Assembly (NCBI RefSeq): GCF_900188355.1
Contig: NZ_FZNX01000001.1
Span: 853,754 to 917,753, forward strand
From: Lutibacter flavus
GTDB taxonomy: Bacteria > Bacteroidota > Bacteroidia > Flavobacteriales > Flavobacteriaceae
DNA length: 64,000 nt
Direction of reading: 5' to 3'
Position numbers and translations under genes: made by a program. Shown piece by piece: positions 8,081 through 17,218 of this stretch; within the stretch, counting starts at the first letter, position 1, and each line of letters begins with the position of its first letter. The notes beneath the pieces are model-generated. The model made no database searches, was not told the DNA's origin, and worked only from the letters and a program-made list of their open reading frames with translations.

Positions 8081-9001
8081 TTAGCTTAAAAGATCAACCC
8101 TAAACTCATTCATAGTATCATCATCTTTTCTTTTTGCATGTTTATAACCCGCTTTCCACCATTTAGTCATTAATTCTTTATCAAAAACCAGAGAATTTGT
8201 AGTTAAAACAGTTGGTGTATAATATAAATTTAATTTTACATCATGATGTTTTGCTGATAGTTTGCCAATGGTAATATTATGCCTTTCAACATGTTCTAGC
8301 ATAAAATCAAAGACATCAAATAATAATGAAAATGGATTTTTAGATTTAATTCTATTAATTTGAGTAACCTCAGTTTCTAAAATAATAGCATCTATTTCGG
8401 TTGCTCCTCTTAATATTGCTTCTCTAATTGGAACCAGACATCCAAAACCACCATCAGCATACTCACAACCATTTTTATTTAATAAGCTCATAAATGGCAC
8501 ATAGTTACAAGAAGCCCAAATCCAATCACAAAAATCATTATAACTACAATCATTAATAGATTTGTATTCAACTTCATTGGCTGATAAATTAGAAACAGCT
8601 ACAACAGCTTCTATTTTATTTCTCTTAATTTCAAGATACATTTCCTCTGTAACATTATTTTTAATGAGTTTTCGTAAATTTTTACTTTCACCAAAAGTTT
8701 TTCGTCCATTTATAAAATTCCACAAAATATTTAAATGGTTTATACTTATTACTTTTTCACCATGTATTTTTTTAATAACAAATGGGCTATTGCTAAATAT
8801 AGTATGCTGATTAACTGTAGTATAAAGCTTTTTTAATGCATCAACTTGGCCTAATGCTAAATGAGAAACCATTAAGCTACCCGTTGAAGAACCAACAAAT
8901 AGATCATATTTTTTTTGTTTGTTTTTCATCAAATATTGAGCAACGCCTCCTGCAAAAGCACCTTTACTACCACCACCAGAAATTACCAATGCTTTTTTCA
9001 T
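8081..9001 (-). CDS. Patatin-like phospholipase family protein
   Basis: 306 aa without signal peptide. It shows the patatin catalytic dyad: the oxyanion-loop GGGSKG at 9-14, the nucleophile elbow GSSTG with Ser39, and the aspartate in DGG at 183-185. The expected reaction is release of fatty acids from phospholipids or other acyl esters. A cytoplasmic location is likely. It is transcribed alone, divergent from the following lipoprotein gene. Confidence 0.9.
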   Translation of the reverse strand: MKKALVISGGGSKGAFAGGVAQYLMKNKQKKYDLFVGSSTGSLMVSHLALGQVDALKKLYTTVNQHTIFSNSPFVIKKIHGEKVISINHLNILWNFINGRKTFGESKNLRKLIKNNVTEEMYLEIKRNKIEAVVAVSNLSANEVEYKSINDCSYNDFCDWIWASCNYVPFMSLLNKNGCEYADGGFGCLVPIREAILRGATEIDAIILETEVTQINRIKSKNPFSLLFDVFDFMLEHVERHNITIGKLSAKHHDVKLNLYYTPTVLTTNSLVFDKELMTKWWKAGYKHAKRKDDDTMNEFRVDLLS

Positions 9002-9048
9002 AAAAATTCTATTGTTTTATTTAATTTAGACGGATAAAAATATTAAAA

Positions 9049-10086
9049 ATGAAAAGAATTCCATTATATATTGCAATCTTAATTTTTTTAAATTCTTGTA
9101 ATCAGGAATATAAGGCTCGTCAAACTGTAAATATCTCCATTGAAAACTTCAAAATGGACAGCACCAGTATACGTGCTATTGAAATTGTAAATGATTCATC
9201 AATTGTTTACGCAGGTTCAAATGGAGATCTTGGAATAATTACAAGTTCAGGAAAAATAATTGGAACTAAAAAAATAATTACTGATACTATTATTCCGCAT
9301 TTTAGATCACTATCTTATACAAAAAAAGGCGTTTACGCTTTAAATGTTGGAAACCCTGCATTGCTTTATCAATATAAAAACAACGCCATTAATATTGTCT
9401 ATAAAGAGGAAAACGAGAATGTGTTTTACGATTCTATGAAATTTTTTGATGAATTGAATGGAATTGCAATGGGTGATCCAACGGACGACTGTTTATCTAT
9501 TATAATTACTCGTGATGGCGGAAATACCTGGGGAAAAATTAAGTGTGATGATTTACCTAAAATAGAAAAAGGAGAAGCTGCATTTGCTGCAAGTAATACA
9601 AATATTGCGATTGTTGGTGAAAATGCCTGGATTGTAACTGGAGGTAAAAAAGCGAGAGTTTTCCATACAGATGATATGGGATTAACTTGGAAGGCATACA
9701 ATACGCCTATAATTCAAGGAAAAAATACAACAGGTATTTATTCTGTGGATTTTTACAATGAAAAACAAGGAATTATATGTGGAGGCGATTATTTAGATAA
9801 GTTTGGAAATTCAGTAAACAAAGCAATAACTAAGGACGGTGGAAGAACATGGGAAGTTGTAGCCGAAAATTCTGAACCAAAATATGTAAGCTGTGTTCAA
9901 TATGTTCCGGAAACTGGTGGGAAAGAAGTATTTGCAGTTTCTACAAATGGTGTTTTTTATTCTAATAACTACGGCAAAGAATGGGTAAAAATGAGTGATG
10001 AAAGTTATTATTCAATTCGATTGTTTGATAAAAATACAGCTTGGTTATCAGGTAATAATGTGATTGCAAAAATGGTAATTAATTAA
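9049..10086 (+). CDS. BNR/Asp-box beta-propeller lipoprotein
   Basis: 345 aa with a lipoprotein signal ending LNSC (Cys17). Four Asp-box style motifs recur: DGGNTW near residue 156, DMGLTW near 208, DGGRTW near 263 and NYGKEW near 305. They indicate a sialidase/Ycf48-like beta-propeller. No catalytic residues of sialidases are evident, so a binding or structural role is more likely than hydrolysis. 'Oxidoreductase' labels often attached to relatives are unsupported by the sequence. Likely anchored on the periplasmic or outer face. Confidence 0.75.
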   Translation: MKRIPLYIAILIFLNSCNQEYKARQTVNISIENFKMDSTSIRAIEIVNDSSIVYAGSNGDLGIITSSGKIIGTKKIITDTIIPHFRSLSYTKKGVYALNVGNPALLYQYKNNAINIVYKEENENVFYDSMKFFDELNGIAMGDPTDDCLSIIITRDGGNTWGKIKCDDLPKIEKGEAAFAASNTNIAIVGENAWIVTGGKKARVFHTDDMGLTWKAYNTPIIQGKNTTGIYSVDFYNEKQGIICGGDYLDKFGNSVNKAITKDGGRTWEVVAENSEPKYVSCVQYVPETGGKEVFAVSTNGVFYSNNYGKEWVKMSDESYYSIRLFDKNTAWLSGNNVIAKMVIN

Positions 10087-10092
10087 AAGCCC

Positions 10093-10130
10093 TTGTCATA
10101 CCTGTCGTAGGCGGGTTCGCAGGTGTAACA
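10093..10130. repeat. Dispersed hairpin repeat, copy 2 (degenerate)
   Basis: TTGTCATACCTG ... CAGGTGTAACA forms an imperfect hairpin (ACCTG 10100-10104 with CAGGT 10120-10124). The spacer is CG-rich for this window, which suggests a foreign or mobile origin. Confidence 0.55.
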
Positions 10131-10183
10131 GCAAAAAAGTAAACGTATAAATTCAAATACTAAAAATAACGTAAAATTAATAA

Positions 10184-10738
10184 ATGAAACATTTACTCTT
10201 TATTTTCTTACTAATGTTTATTCTTACTAGTTGTGTAAAGCAATCTGATTTAAGTAAGTCTTTTGATTGTAAAACTCATAATTTAAATAATTTAACTACA
10301 ATAACAGACTTTAAAAATAACTTTAGAATAAGTATTCCAAGTGATTGGAAAACAAACTTATACTATGATAATTTTCAGTCTGAAATATTTACTGCCGACA
10401 CCATAAAACAATTAAGTGAAACCTATATTTTAGATGTGTCATTTAATTACGGAAATTTAAATTTTGATGATTCTTTTCATAAAAAAACAGATTCATTATT
10501 AACAAATTCTAACCTTCAAAAAATAAAATCTAATACAATTCAGTTTCGAAATAAACCAGCATATTGGTATGTTGTTAAAGGAACTAAAAAAGGGTTTAAT
10601 TATCACCAATTTAATTTAATAGTTCTTAATTCCGAAAACACCTATTTTACTGCAAATTCTGAGATCTATGGTGATAACAATATTGATGATCGTATTTGTG
10701 AATCAATTTCTATTCTTGATAAAATTGAATTTTTGTAA
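10184..10738 (+). CDS. Small lipoprotein of unknown function
   Basis: 184 aa. A lipoprotein signal ends LTSC (Cys17). The mature part begins with a cysteine-containing stretch, then FRISIPSDW, a pattern seen in PsbP-like or DUF1795-like small lipoproteins, but the match is too weak to assign. A stretch FNYHQFNLIVLNSENTYF suggests alternating beta strands. It stands between two hairpin-flanked genes and is not obviously in an operon with pepT, which begins 66 bases downstream. Confidence 0.65.
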   Translation: MKHLLFIFLLMFILTSCVKQSDLSKSFDCKTHNLNNLTTITDFKNNFRISIPSDWKTNLYYDNFQSEIFTADTIKQLSETYILDVSFNYGNLNFDDSFHKKTDSLLTNSNLQKIKSNTIQFRNKPAYWYVVKGTKKGFNYHQFNLIVLNSENTYFTANSEIYGDNNIDDRICESISILDKIEFL

Positions 10739-10804
10739 TAAATTAAGAAATTTAGATTGCAAATCCTCAATTGAATACTTACTTTTGATGAAAAATTAAA
10801 TATA

Positions 10805-12037
10805 ATGCAAAAAATAATAGATCGCTTCGTTAGGTATATAACAATAGATACACAATCGGATCCTGATAACCCTGCTTTTCCAAGTACAGAAAAACAATGG
10901 GATTTAGCACGTATCTTAATAGCCGAATTAAAAGAAATTGGAATGGAAGACGTTACAATAGATGACAATTGCTATGTAATGGCTACGCTTCCTTCAAATG
11001 TAGATTTTAAAGTTCCTGTAATTGGTTTTGTGGCTCATATCGACACAAGTCCAGATTATACTGGTACTAACGTGAAGCCACAATTTCATCCAAATTATGA
11101 TGGAAAAGATATTGTTTTAAATAAGGAAAAAAACATAGTATTATCTCCAAGCTATTTTGACGATTTATTATTATATAAAGGTCAAACCCTTATCACAACT
11201 GATGGTACAACACTTTTAGGTGCAGATGATAAAGCAGGTATTACAGAAATTGTGTCTGCAATGGAATATCTAATAAACAACCCTGAAATTAAGCACGGAA
11301 AAATTAGAATTTGCTTTACACCAGATGAGGAAGTTGGTAAAGGAGCTCATATGTTTGATGTTGATAAATTTGGTGCAGAATGGGCTTATACTATGGATGG
11401 TAGTCAGGTTGGAGAACTTGAATATGAAAACTTTAATGCTGCTGGTGCTAAAGTTATAATTAACGGAAAAATTGTTCACCCAGGTTATGCAAAAGGAAAA
11501 ATGATAAATTCTATGCTTATTGCTTCTGAATTTATTACAGGCCTGCCAAAAAATGAAATTCCTCAGGAAACTGAAGGTTATGAAGGTTTTTATCATTTAC
11601 ATGATATGGAAGGTGAAGTTGAAAAAACAACATTAGAATATATTATTAGAGATCACGATATTAAATTATTTGAAGATCGTAAAGCTGCATTTCAAAAAGT
11701 TGCTGACGATTTGAATAAAAAATTAGGTTCAAATTTAATTGAAGTTGAAATTAAAGACCAATATTTTAATATGCGTGAAAAAATTGAACCGGTTATGCAT
11801 ATTGTTGATATTGCTGAGGAAGCGATGAAGCAATTAAACATTAAGCCACTTATTAAAGCGATTAGAGGTGGTACAGATGGTTCTCAACTTTCATATAAAG
11901 GATTACCTTGCCCAAATATATTTGCTGGAGGTCATAATTTCCACGGTAGATACGAATATGTTCCTGCAGAATCTATACAATTAGCAACAGATGTTATTGT
12001 GAAAATTGCTGAAATAACTGCGAAAAGAGCTAAATAG
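10805..12037 (+). CDS. pepT: Peptidase T (tripeptide aminopeptidase)
   Basis: 410 aa, the usual PepT length. M20-family zinc ligands and catalytic residues are visible: AHID with His78 and catalytic Asp80, bridging Asp141 in GADDKAG, and the catalytic/zinc pair Glu175-Glu176 in PDEEVG. A final histidine appears in the [12 protein letters not shown] segment. It removes the N-terminal residue from tripeptides in the cytoplasm. A clear terminator follows. Confidence 0.95.
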   Translation: MQKIIDRFVRYITIDTQSDPDNPAFPSTEKQWDLARILIAELKEIGMEDVTIDDNCYVMATLPSNVDFKVPVIGFVAHIDTSPDYTGTNVKPQFHPNYDGKDIVLNKEKNIVLSPSYFDDLLLYKGQTLITTDGTTLLGADDKAGITEIVSAMEYLINNPEIKHGKIRICFTPDEEVGKGAHMFDVDKFGAEWAYTMDGSQVGELEYENFNAAGAKVIINGKIVHPGYAKGKMINSMLIASEFITGLPKNEIPQETEGYEGFYHLHDMEGEVEKTTLEYIIRDHDIKLFEDRKAAFQKVADDLNKKLGSNLIEVEIKDQYFNMREKIEPVMHIVDIAEEAMKQLNIKPLIKAIRGGTDGSQLSYKGLPCPNIFAGGHNFHGRYEYVPAESIQLATDVIVKIAEITAKRAK

Positions 12038-12065
12038 GTTAGATAATTTTAAAAAGACTCATAAG

Positions 12066-12089
12066 CTCTTCTTGTTAATTCAAGAAGAG
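12066..12089 (+). terminator. Terminator after pepT
   Basis: CTCTTCTTG / CAAGAAGAG nine-bp stem with a six-base loop, followed by TTTATTTTTT. Confidence 0.85.
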
Positions 12090-12145
12090 TTTATTTTTTG
12101 GTTATTTAACAAACTGTTAAATATTGTTATTTTATAAAATTATAT

Positions 12146-12175
12146 TTTGAAACCTGAAATGGTTTTATACTTTTG
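12146..12175 (+). promoter_or_regulatory. lysA promoter
   Basis: TTTG (12146-12149), 18 bases, TACTTTTG (12168-12175) match the Bacteroidota -33/-7 consensus. The lysA ATG is 21 bases downstream. Confidence 0.6.
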
Positions 12176-12195
12176 GAACTTATAAAATAGAATGA

Positions 12196-13404
12196 ATGGA
12201 TAATCAATTATTAGTTTCTCTTTCCGAAAAATACGGAAGTCCACTTTACGTGTATGACGCAGAAAAAATTATTTCGCAATACAACCGTATTACAACGGCT
12301 TTTTCTACAGTTAAAAGTTTAAAATTAAATTATGCTGTAAAGGCTAATTCGAATATCAGCATTTTAAAACTGTTTAAAAAATTAAACTCAGGAATTGATA
12401 CAGTTTCTAAACAAGAAGTAAAATTAGGTTTAGAAGCCGGTTTTGCGCCAGAAAATATCATATTTACACCAAACGGAGTTTCTTTACAAGAAATTGAAGA
12501 AGTTGCTAAACTGGGTGTTCAAATTAATATTGATAATATTTCAATTTTAGAACAATTTGGTCACCACTACCCTAACATCCCTGTTTGTATTCGTATAAAT
12601 CCACACATAATGGCTGGTGGAAATCATAAAATTTCTGTAGGTCATATAGATTCTAAATTTGGAATTTCTATTCACCAATTACCTCTTATTAAGAGAGTTG
12701 TTGAAAATACAGGAATGCATATTAATGGAATTCATACACATACAGGTTCTGATATTTTAGATATTGATGTTTTTTTAGCAGCAACAGAAATTATATTAAA
12801 TACTGCTAAAGATTTTAAAGATTTAGAATTTATTGACTTAGGCAGTGGATTTAAAGTGCCTTATAAAGAAGGTGATATTTCAACAAATATTGAAGAGTTA
12901 GGTGAAAAACTAAGCAAAAGGTTTAATAAGTTCATTAAAGAATATGGTAAGGAGCTAACTTTAATGTTTGAACCTGGTAAATTTTTAGTGAGTGAATCAG
13001 GTTCGTTTTTAGCACATGTAAATGTTGTAAAACAAACCACCTCAACAGTTTTTGCAAGTATAGATTCAGGGTTTAATCATTTAGGACGTCCAATGATGTA
13101 TGATTCCTACCATCATATTCATAACATTTCAAATCCTAGCGGTAGAGAACGTTATTATTCTGTTGTAGGTTATATTTGTGAAACTGATACATTTGGATCA
13201 AATAGAAGAATTAGCGAAATTAGAGAAGGTGATATATTATGTTTTAACAATGCTGGTGCGTATTGTTTTTCAATGGCATCTAATTATAATTCGAGATATA
13301 AACCAGCAGAAGTCTTGTTTTACGAAGGAAAAGATTATTTAATAAGAAAAGAAGAATCTTTTGAAGATTTATTAAAAAATCAAGTTATTATAGATTTAGA
13401 ATAA
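12196..13404 (+). CDS. lysA: Diaminopimelate decarboxylase
   Basis: 402 aa. Fold-type III PLP decarboxylase: the cofactor lysine is Lys49 in NYAVKANSN. A glycine-rich phosphate-binding loop (DLGSGFKVPY), the EPGKFLV segment and CETDTFG near residue 330 (catalytic cysteine region) follow. It converts meso-diaminopimelate to lysine, the last step of lysine synthesis. It ends in its own terminator just before the thr leader, so it is a separate unit from thrABC even though both use aspartate semialdehyde. Confidence 0.95.
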   Translation: MDNQLLVSLSEKYGSPLYVYDAEKIISQYNRITTAFSTVKSLKLNYAVKANSNISILKLFKKLNSGIDTVSKQEVKLGLEAGFAPENIIFTPNGVSLQEIEEVAKLGVQINIDNISILEQFGHHYPNIPVCIRINPHIMAGGNHKISVGHIDSKFGISIHQLPLIKRVVENTGMHINGIHTHTGSDILDIDVFLAATEIILNTAKDFKDLEFIDLGSGFKVPYKEGDISTNIEELGEKLSKRFNKFIKEYGKELTLMFEPGKFLVSESGSFLAHVNVVKQTTSTVFASIDSGFNHLGRPMMYDSYHHIHNISNPSGRERYYSVVGYICETDTFGSNRRISEIREGDILCFNNAGAYCFSMASNYNSRYKPAEVLFYEGKDYLIRKEESFEDLLKNQVIIDLE

Positions 13405-13409
13405 TGCAA

Positions 13410-13433
13410 AACTCCGAAGTTATCTTCGGAGTT
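13410..13433 (+). terminator. Terminator after lysA
   Basis: AACTCCGAAG / CTTCGGAGTT ten-bp stem with TTAT loop, followed by a T-run. Confidence 0.9.
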
Positions 13434-13547
13434 TTTTTGTATTCATAAAAAGTTCTTTAAAATAATGATAAGTATATAGTGAATGTTGTTTAAAATTAAA
13501 ATTTTAGTAAAATTTAATGAAAACTGCTATAGTTTTAAAAAAATAGT

Positions 13548-13555
13548 TACTTTTG
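13548..13555 (+). promoter_or_regulatory. -7 element of the thr operon leader
   Basis: TACTTTTG matches TAnnTTTG. It ends four bases before the leader-peptide ATG, so the transcript would be nearly leaderless. No clear -33 TTTG is found. Confidence 0.45.
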
Positions 13556-13559
13556 AGCA

Positions 13560-13652
13560 ATGCAAATAGTAAAAACATATAAAATTTTATCAAGCGCAAT
13601 TTTTATGCGCAACTTTATTATTGCTACAACTACTTCAACTATTACCCTTTAG
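13560..13652 (+). CDS. Threonine-operon leader peptide (thrL-like)
   Basis: A 30-codon ORF starts right after a -7 element and stops 108 bases before thrA. It ends in IIATTTSTITL: five of the last nine residues are threonine with isoleucine between, and the whole peptide has six Thr and six Ile codons. This mirrors the Thr/Ile run in the E. coli thr leader, matching the two end products controlled by this branch. A short GCGCA/TGCGC hairpin lies inside it (13594-13610). It is expected to work as an attenuation sensor: ribosome stalling when charged tRNA-Thr or tRNA-Ile is scarce changes the fold of the RNA before thrA. The peptide itself is not expected to have another role. Confidence 0.8.
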   Translation: MQIVKTYKILSSAIFMRNFIIATTTSTITL

Positions 13653-13760
13653 GGGTTCTAATCTATTCATATCATCCGTATATATTATATTCATTTTCAT
13701 AAGTTTATGAAAAATGGAGTATTAAAAAATAATTGAAATAAACATATTAAATTAATACAA
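13653..13760 (+). promoter_or_regulatory. thrA leader RNA with hairpin (candidate attenuator)
   Basis: TTTTCATAA (13694-13702) pairs with TTATGAAAA (13705-13713), extended by CA/TG past a bulge. Unlike classical attenuators there is no T-run after the stem (GGAGTATTAAAAAATAATT follows). The mechanism may therefore be Rho-dependent or translational. Nothing else is seen in this stretch. Confidence 0.45.
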
Positions 13761-16205
13761 ATGAAAGTATTAAAATTTGGAGGTTCATCAGTAGCTTCTT
13801 CAGAAAACATAAATAAAGTAATAAGTATAGTTAAAGAAAGTTCTTATAAAAATGAAGTTGCAGTTGTTGTATCCGCTCTTGGTGGAATAACGGATTTATT
13901 GTTAGAAGCTGGGAAACTAGCTTGTAATGGCGATGAAAATTATTTAAAAAGCTTTAAAACTATAGAAGAAAGACATTTAAAAGTTGTTAAAGAGCTAATT
14001 CCGGTAAATAATCAAAGTGGTGTTTTAGGTCAGGTTATAAAAATGTTGAATAAATTGGAAAATACACTTGAGGGCGTTTTTCTAATTAATGAACTATCAA
14101 ATAAAACATCTGATAAAATAGTGAGTTTTGGAGAATTGTTCTCTTCATTTATTATTGCGGAAGCAATGCAAAACAACAAATTAGATGCTATTCTTAAAAA
14201 TTCACAAGAATTAATTGTAACCAACGAAAATTTTTCGAACGCAGCGGTTAATTTTGATAAAACAACAAAAGCTGTTGAAGATTATTTTAACCAAAACAAG
14301 CATAAAATAGTTGTATTACCTGGGTTTGTTGCTAAAACAGAAAAAGGAGAAGTATCTACTTTAGGACGTGGTGGATCAGATTATACTGCTGCGATTATAG
14401 CTTCAATTACAAATGCTTCAATATTAGAAATTTGGACAGATGTAAGTGGAATGTATACAGCAAATCCAAAAGCTGTAAAAGAAGCTTTTCCAATTAAAAA
14501 TATATCGTATCAAGAAGCGATGGAATTATCGCATTTTGGAGCTAAAGTGCTGTACCCACCTACAATTCAACCAATATTAAAAAAGGAAATTCCAATTTGC
14601 ATAAAAAATACTTTTGATGCAAAAGCAGAAGGAACACTAATTACTAAAGTTTCGTCAAATACAAATCCAATTAAAGGAATTAGTCATATAGAAAATATGG
14701 CCTTAATTACATTAGAAGGTAGTGGAATGATTGGTATTCCTGGTATTTCTAAACGATTATTTGAAGCTTTATCTTTAGAGAAAATTAGCGTTTCACTAAT
14801 TACACAAGCGTCATCTGAACATTCTATTTGTTTTGCAATTAGTAATGATGATGCTGAAAAGGCAAAAAGTGCAATAGATGCGGAATTTGGTTATGAAATT
14901 GAGCAAAATAAAATTGAGCCTTTAATTGTTGAAAAAAACAATGCAATAATTGCGTTGGTTGGTGATAATATGAAAAGTCACCAAGGTATAAGTGGTAAAA
15001 TGTTTAGCACTCTTGGAAGAAATAATGTAAATATTAGAGCCATTGCACAAGGTGCTTCAGAAAAAAATATTTCAGCAGTTATTTCTCATAAAGATATAAA
15101 AAAGGCATTAAACTCGCTGCATTCAGAGTTTTTTGAAAACCAGACAAAACAATTAAATTTATTTGTAGTTGGTGTTGGAAATGTTGGAGGCAAATTAATT
15201 GAACAAATTAAACAACAACAACAATACCTTTTAAATAACTTAAGGTTACAGGTAAGAGTTATTGCGATGACAAACTCTAAAAAAATGCTTTTTAATGAAG
15301 ATGGTATCGATTTAGATAATTGGAAACCTCAATTAGAGAAAGCGGAACCGTTGGATTTGGATTTATTTCATAATAAGGTAACTGAACTAAATTTTAGAAA
15401 TAGCATTTTTGTAGATAATACTGCAAATGAAAGTATTTCTAAATTATATGCAAGTTATTTAAAGGAAAGTGTTGCAGTTGTTACTTGCAATAAAATTGCT
15501 TGCTCTTCTAATTACACTAATTATTTGAATTTAAAGCAATTAGCAAGAGAATATAATGCACCTTTCTTATTTGAAACCAATGTTGGAGCTGGTTTACCTA
15601 TTATTGATACACTTAAAAATTTAATTGCATCTGGAGATAAAGTAACGAAAATACAAGCGGTTTTATCTGGTAGTTTAAACTTTGTGTTTAATAATTTTAA
15701 CGAAAATACTTCTTTTTACGATGTTGTTAAAGAAGCTGGGGTTCAAGGGTATACAGAACCAGATCCTAGAATTGATTTAAGTGGTGTTGATGTAATGCGT
15801 AAAATTTTAATTTTGGCTCGTGAAAGTGGAACAAGATTAGAATTAAGTGATATTAAAAATAATTCTTTTCTACCGCAAGCATCTTTAGATGCTGATTCTG
15901 TTCCGGATTTTTTAGAAACTTTAAAATCGGAAGCTGAACATTTTAATAAAATACAACAAAAAGCAGCTGCAAATAATTGCAGATTAAAATTTGTTGCAGA
16001 ATTTGACAATGGAGCTGCAAATGTTGGTTTACAAGAAATTCCGTCCGATCATCCATTTTATAATTTAGATGGAAGCGATAATATTGTATTGTTTTTTACA
16101 GAAAGATACCCTGTACAACCTTTAATTATTAAAGGAGCTGGAGCCGGTGCAGATGTAACGGCCTCTGGGTTATTTGCTGATATTATTAGAATTGGAAACA
16201 ACTAG
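13761..16205 (+). CDS. thrA: Bifunctional aspartokinase / homoserine dehydrogenase
   Basis: 814 aa, the length of fused ThrA enzymes. The N-terminal aspartokinase domain starts with KFGGSSVAS and includes GRGGSDYTA near residue 203. Two ACT domains occupy about residues 310-455, the site of feedback control. The homoserine dehydrogenase domain starts with the Rossmann motif VVGVGNVGG near residue 467 and contains SGSLNFVFN and the GVDVMRK segment. It catalyses the first and third steps of threonine/methionine synthesis. It begins the thrABC operon; thrB starts four bases after its stop. Confidence 0.97.
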   Translation: MKVLKFGGSSVASSENINKVISIVKESSYKNEVAVVVSALGGITDLLLEAGKLACNGDENYLKSFKTIEERHLKVVKELIPVNNQSGVLGQVIKMLNKLENTLEGVFLINELSNKTSDKIVSFGELFSSFIIAEAMQNNKLDAILKNSQELIVTNENFSNAAVNFDKTTKAVEDYFNQNKHKIVVLPGFVAKTEKGEVSTLGRGGSDYTAAIIASITNASILEIWTDVSGMYTANPKAVKEAFPIKNISYQEAMELSHFGAKVLYPPTIQPILKKEIPICIKNTFDAKAEGTLITKVSSNTNPIKGISHIENMALITLEGSGMIGIPGISKRLFEALSLEKISVSLITQASSEHSICFAISNDDAEKAKSAIDAEFGYEIEQNKIEPLIVEKNNAIIALVGDNMKSHQGISGKMFSTLGRNNVNIRAIAQGASEKNISAVISHKDIKKALNSLHSEFFENQTKQLNLFVVGVGNVGGKLIEQIKQQQQYLLNNLRLQVRVIAMTNSKKMLFNEDGIDLDNWKPQLEKAEPLDLDLFHNKVTELNFRNSIFVDNTANESISKLYASYLKESVAVVTCNKIACSSNYTNYLNLKQLAREYNAPFLFETNVGAGLPIIDTLKNLIASGDKVTKIQAVLSGSLNFVFNNFNENTSFYDVVKEAGVQGYTEPDPRIDLSGVDVMRKILILARESGTRLELSDIKNNSFLPQASLDADSVPDFLETLKSEAEHFNKIQQKAAANNCRLKFVAEFDNGAANVGLQEIPSDHPFYNLDGSDNIVLFFTERYPVQPLIIKGAGAGADVTASGLFADIIRIGNN

Positions 16206-16209
16206 TATT

Positions 16210-17130
16210 ATGAACGAATTAAAAATATTTTCTCCTGCTACTATAGCAAATGTATCTTGTGGTTATGATGTGCTTGGGTTGGCACTAGATACCATTGGTG
16301 ATGAAATGATTATAAGAAGAGTTGCTAAAAAAGGGGTGACTATTACAAAAATCACAGGTCAGGATTTACCTTTGGAAACTCATAAAAACGTTGCTGGCGT
16401 TGCTGCATTAGCATTATTAGCTGAAACAGACAGTGAATTTGGTTTTGAAATAGAAATTGACAAACGCATAAAACCTGGAAGTGGAATTGGAAGTAGCGCT
16501 GCAAGTTCTGCAGGAGCAGTTTGGGCAATAAATGAACTTTTAGGAAAACCTTTTTCAGTTACTGATTTAGTTAGATTTGCAATGGAAGGTGAACGTTTGG
16601 CATCTGGAGTAGCACACGCTGATAATGTAGCTCCTGCCCTTTTCGGAGGTTTTACATTGGTTAGAAGCTATGAACCCTTAGATATTATAAGTATTAATAC
16701 TCCAGACCAGTTGTATGCAACAGTAATTCACCCGCAAATTGAAGTAAAAACTTCAGATGCTCGAGAAATTTTAAAAACCACTGTGCCTTTAAAAGACGCC
16801 ATAAAACAATGGGGAAATGTTGGTGGTTTAATAAGTGGCTTATATACTGAAGATTACGAATTAATCGGGCGTTCTCTTGAAGATTATATAATTGAACCAA
16901 TTCGCTCGATATTGATACCAGCTTTTGATGCTGTTAAACAACAATCATTAAATGTTGGCGCTTTAGGATGTGGAATTTCAGGTTCCGGTCCATCAATATT
17001 TGCTTTGAGTAAAGGTGAAGAAACTGCATTAAAAGTTGTGGATGCAATGAAATCTGTTTATAAAAAAGTTGGAATAGACTATGATATACACATTTCAAAA
17101 ATTAATAAACAAGGAATAAAAATAATATAA
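16210..17130 (+). CDS. thrB: Homoserine kinase
   Basis: 306 aa from ATG 16210, four bases after the thrA stop. The in-frame extension to 16174 overlaps thrA and is rejected. GHMP-kinase fold: the ATP-binding motif PGSGIGSSAASSAG is near residues 88-101, and GISGSGPS near residue 259 is the third GHMP motif. It phosphorylates homoserine for threonine synthase. Co-transcription with thrA is clear; the gap to thrC contains a hairpin repeat. Confidence 0.96.
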   Translation: MNELKIFSPATIANVSCGYDVLGLALDTIGDEMIIRRVAKKGVTITKITGQDLPLETHKNVAGVAALALLAETDSEFGFEIEIDKRIKPGSGIGSSAASSAGAVWAINELLGKPFSVTDLVRFAMEGERLASGVAHADNVAPALFGGFTLVRSYEPLDIISINTPDQLYATVIHPQIEVKTSDAREILKTTVPLKDAIKQWGNVGGLISGLYTEDYELIGRSLEDYIIEPIRSILIPAFDAVKQQSLNVGALGCGISGSGPSIFALSKGEETALKVVDAMKSVYKKVGIDYDIHISKINKQGIKII

Positions 17131-17132
17131 GC

Positions 17133-17199
17133 TGTCATTCCTGTGAAGACAGGAATCTAAACTAATAGTATATGGATTTCTGCCTTCGCAGGAATGACA
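17133..17199. repeat. Dispersed hairpin repeat, copy 3, between thrB and thrC
   Basis: A near-perfect 26-bp inverted repeat: 17133-17158 against 17174-17199, both ends reading TGTCATTCCTG from outside. Such TGTCATTCCTGCGAAGG-type repeats recur in many bacterial genomes. Placed inside the operon, it could form an mRNA hairpin affecting thrC level or stability. Confidence 0.85.
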
Positions 17200-17218
17200 A
17201 AAGAAAAAATTAATAATT

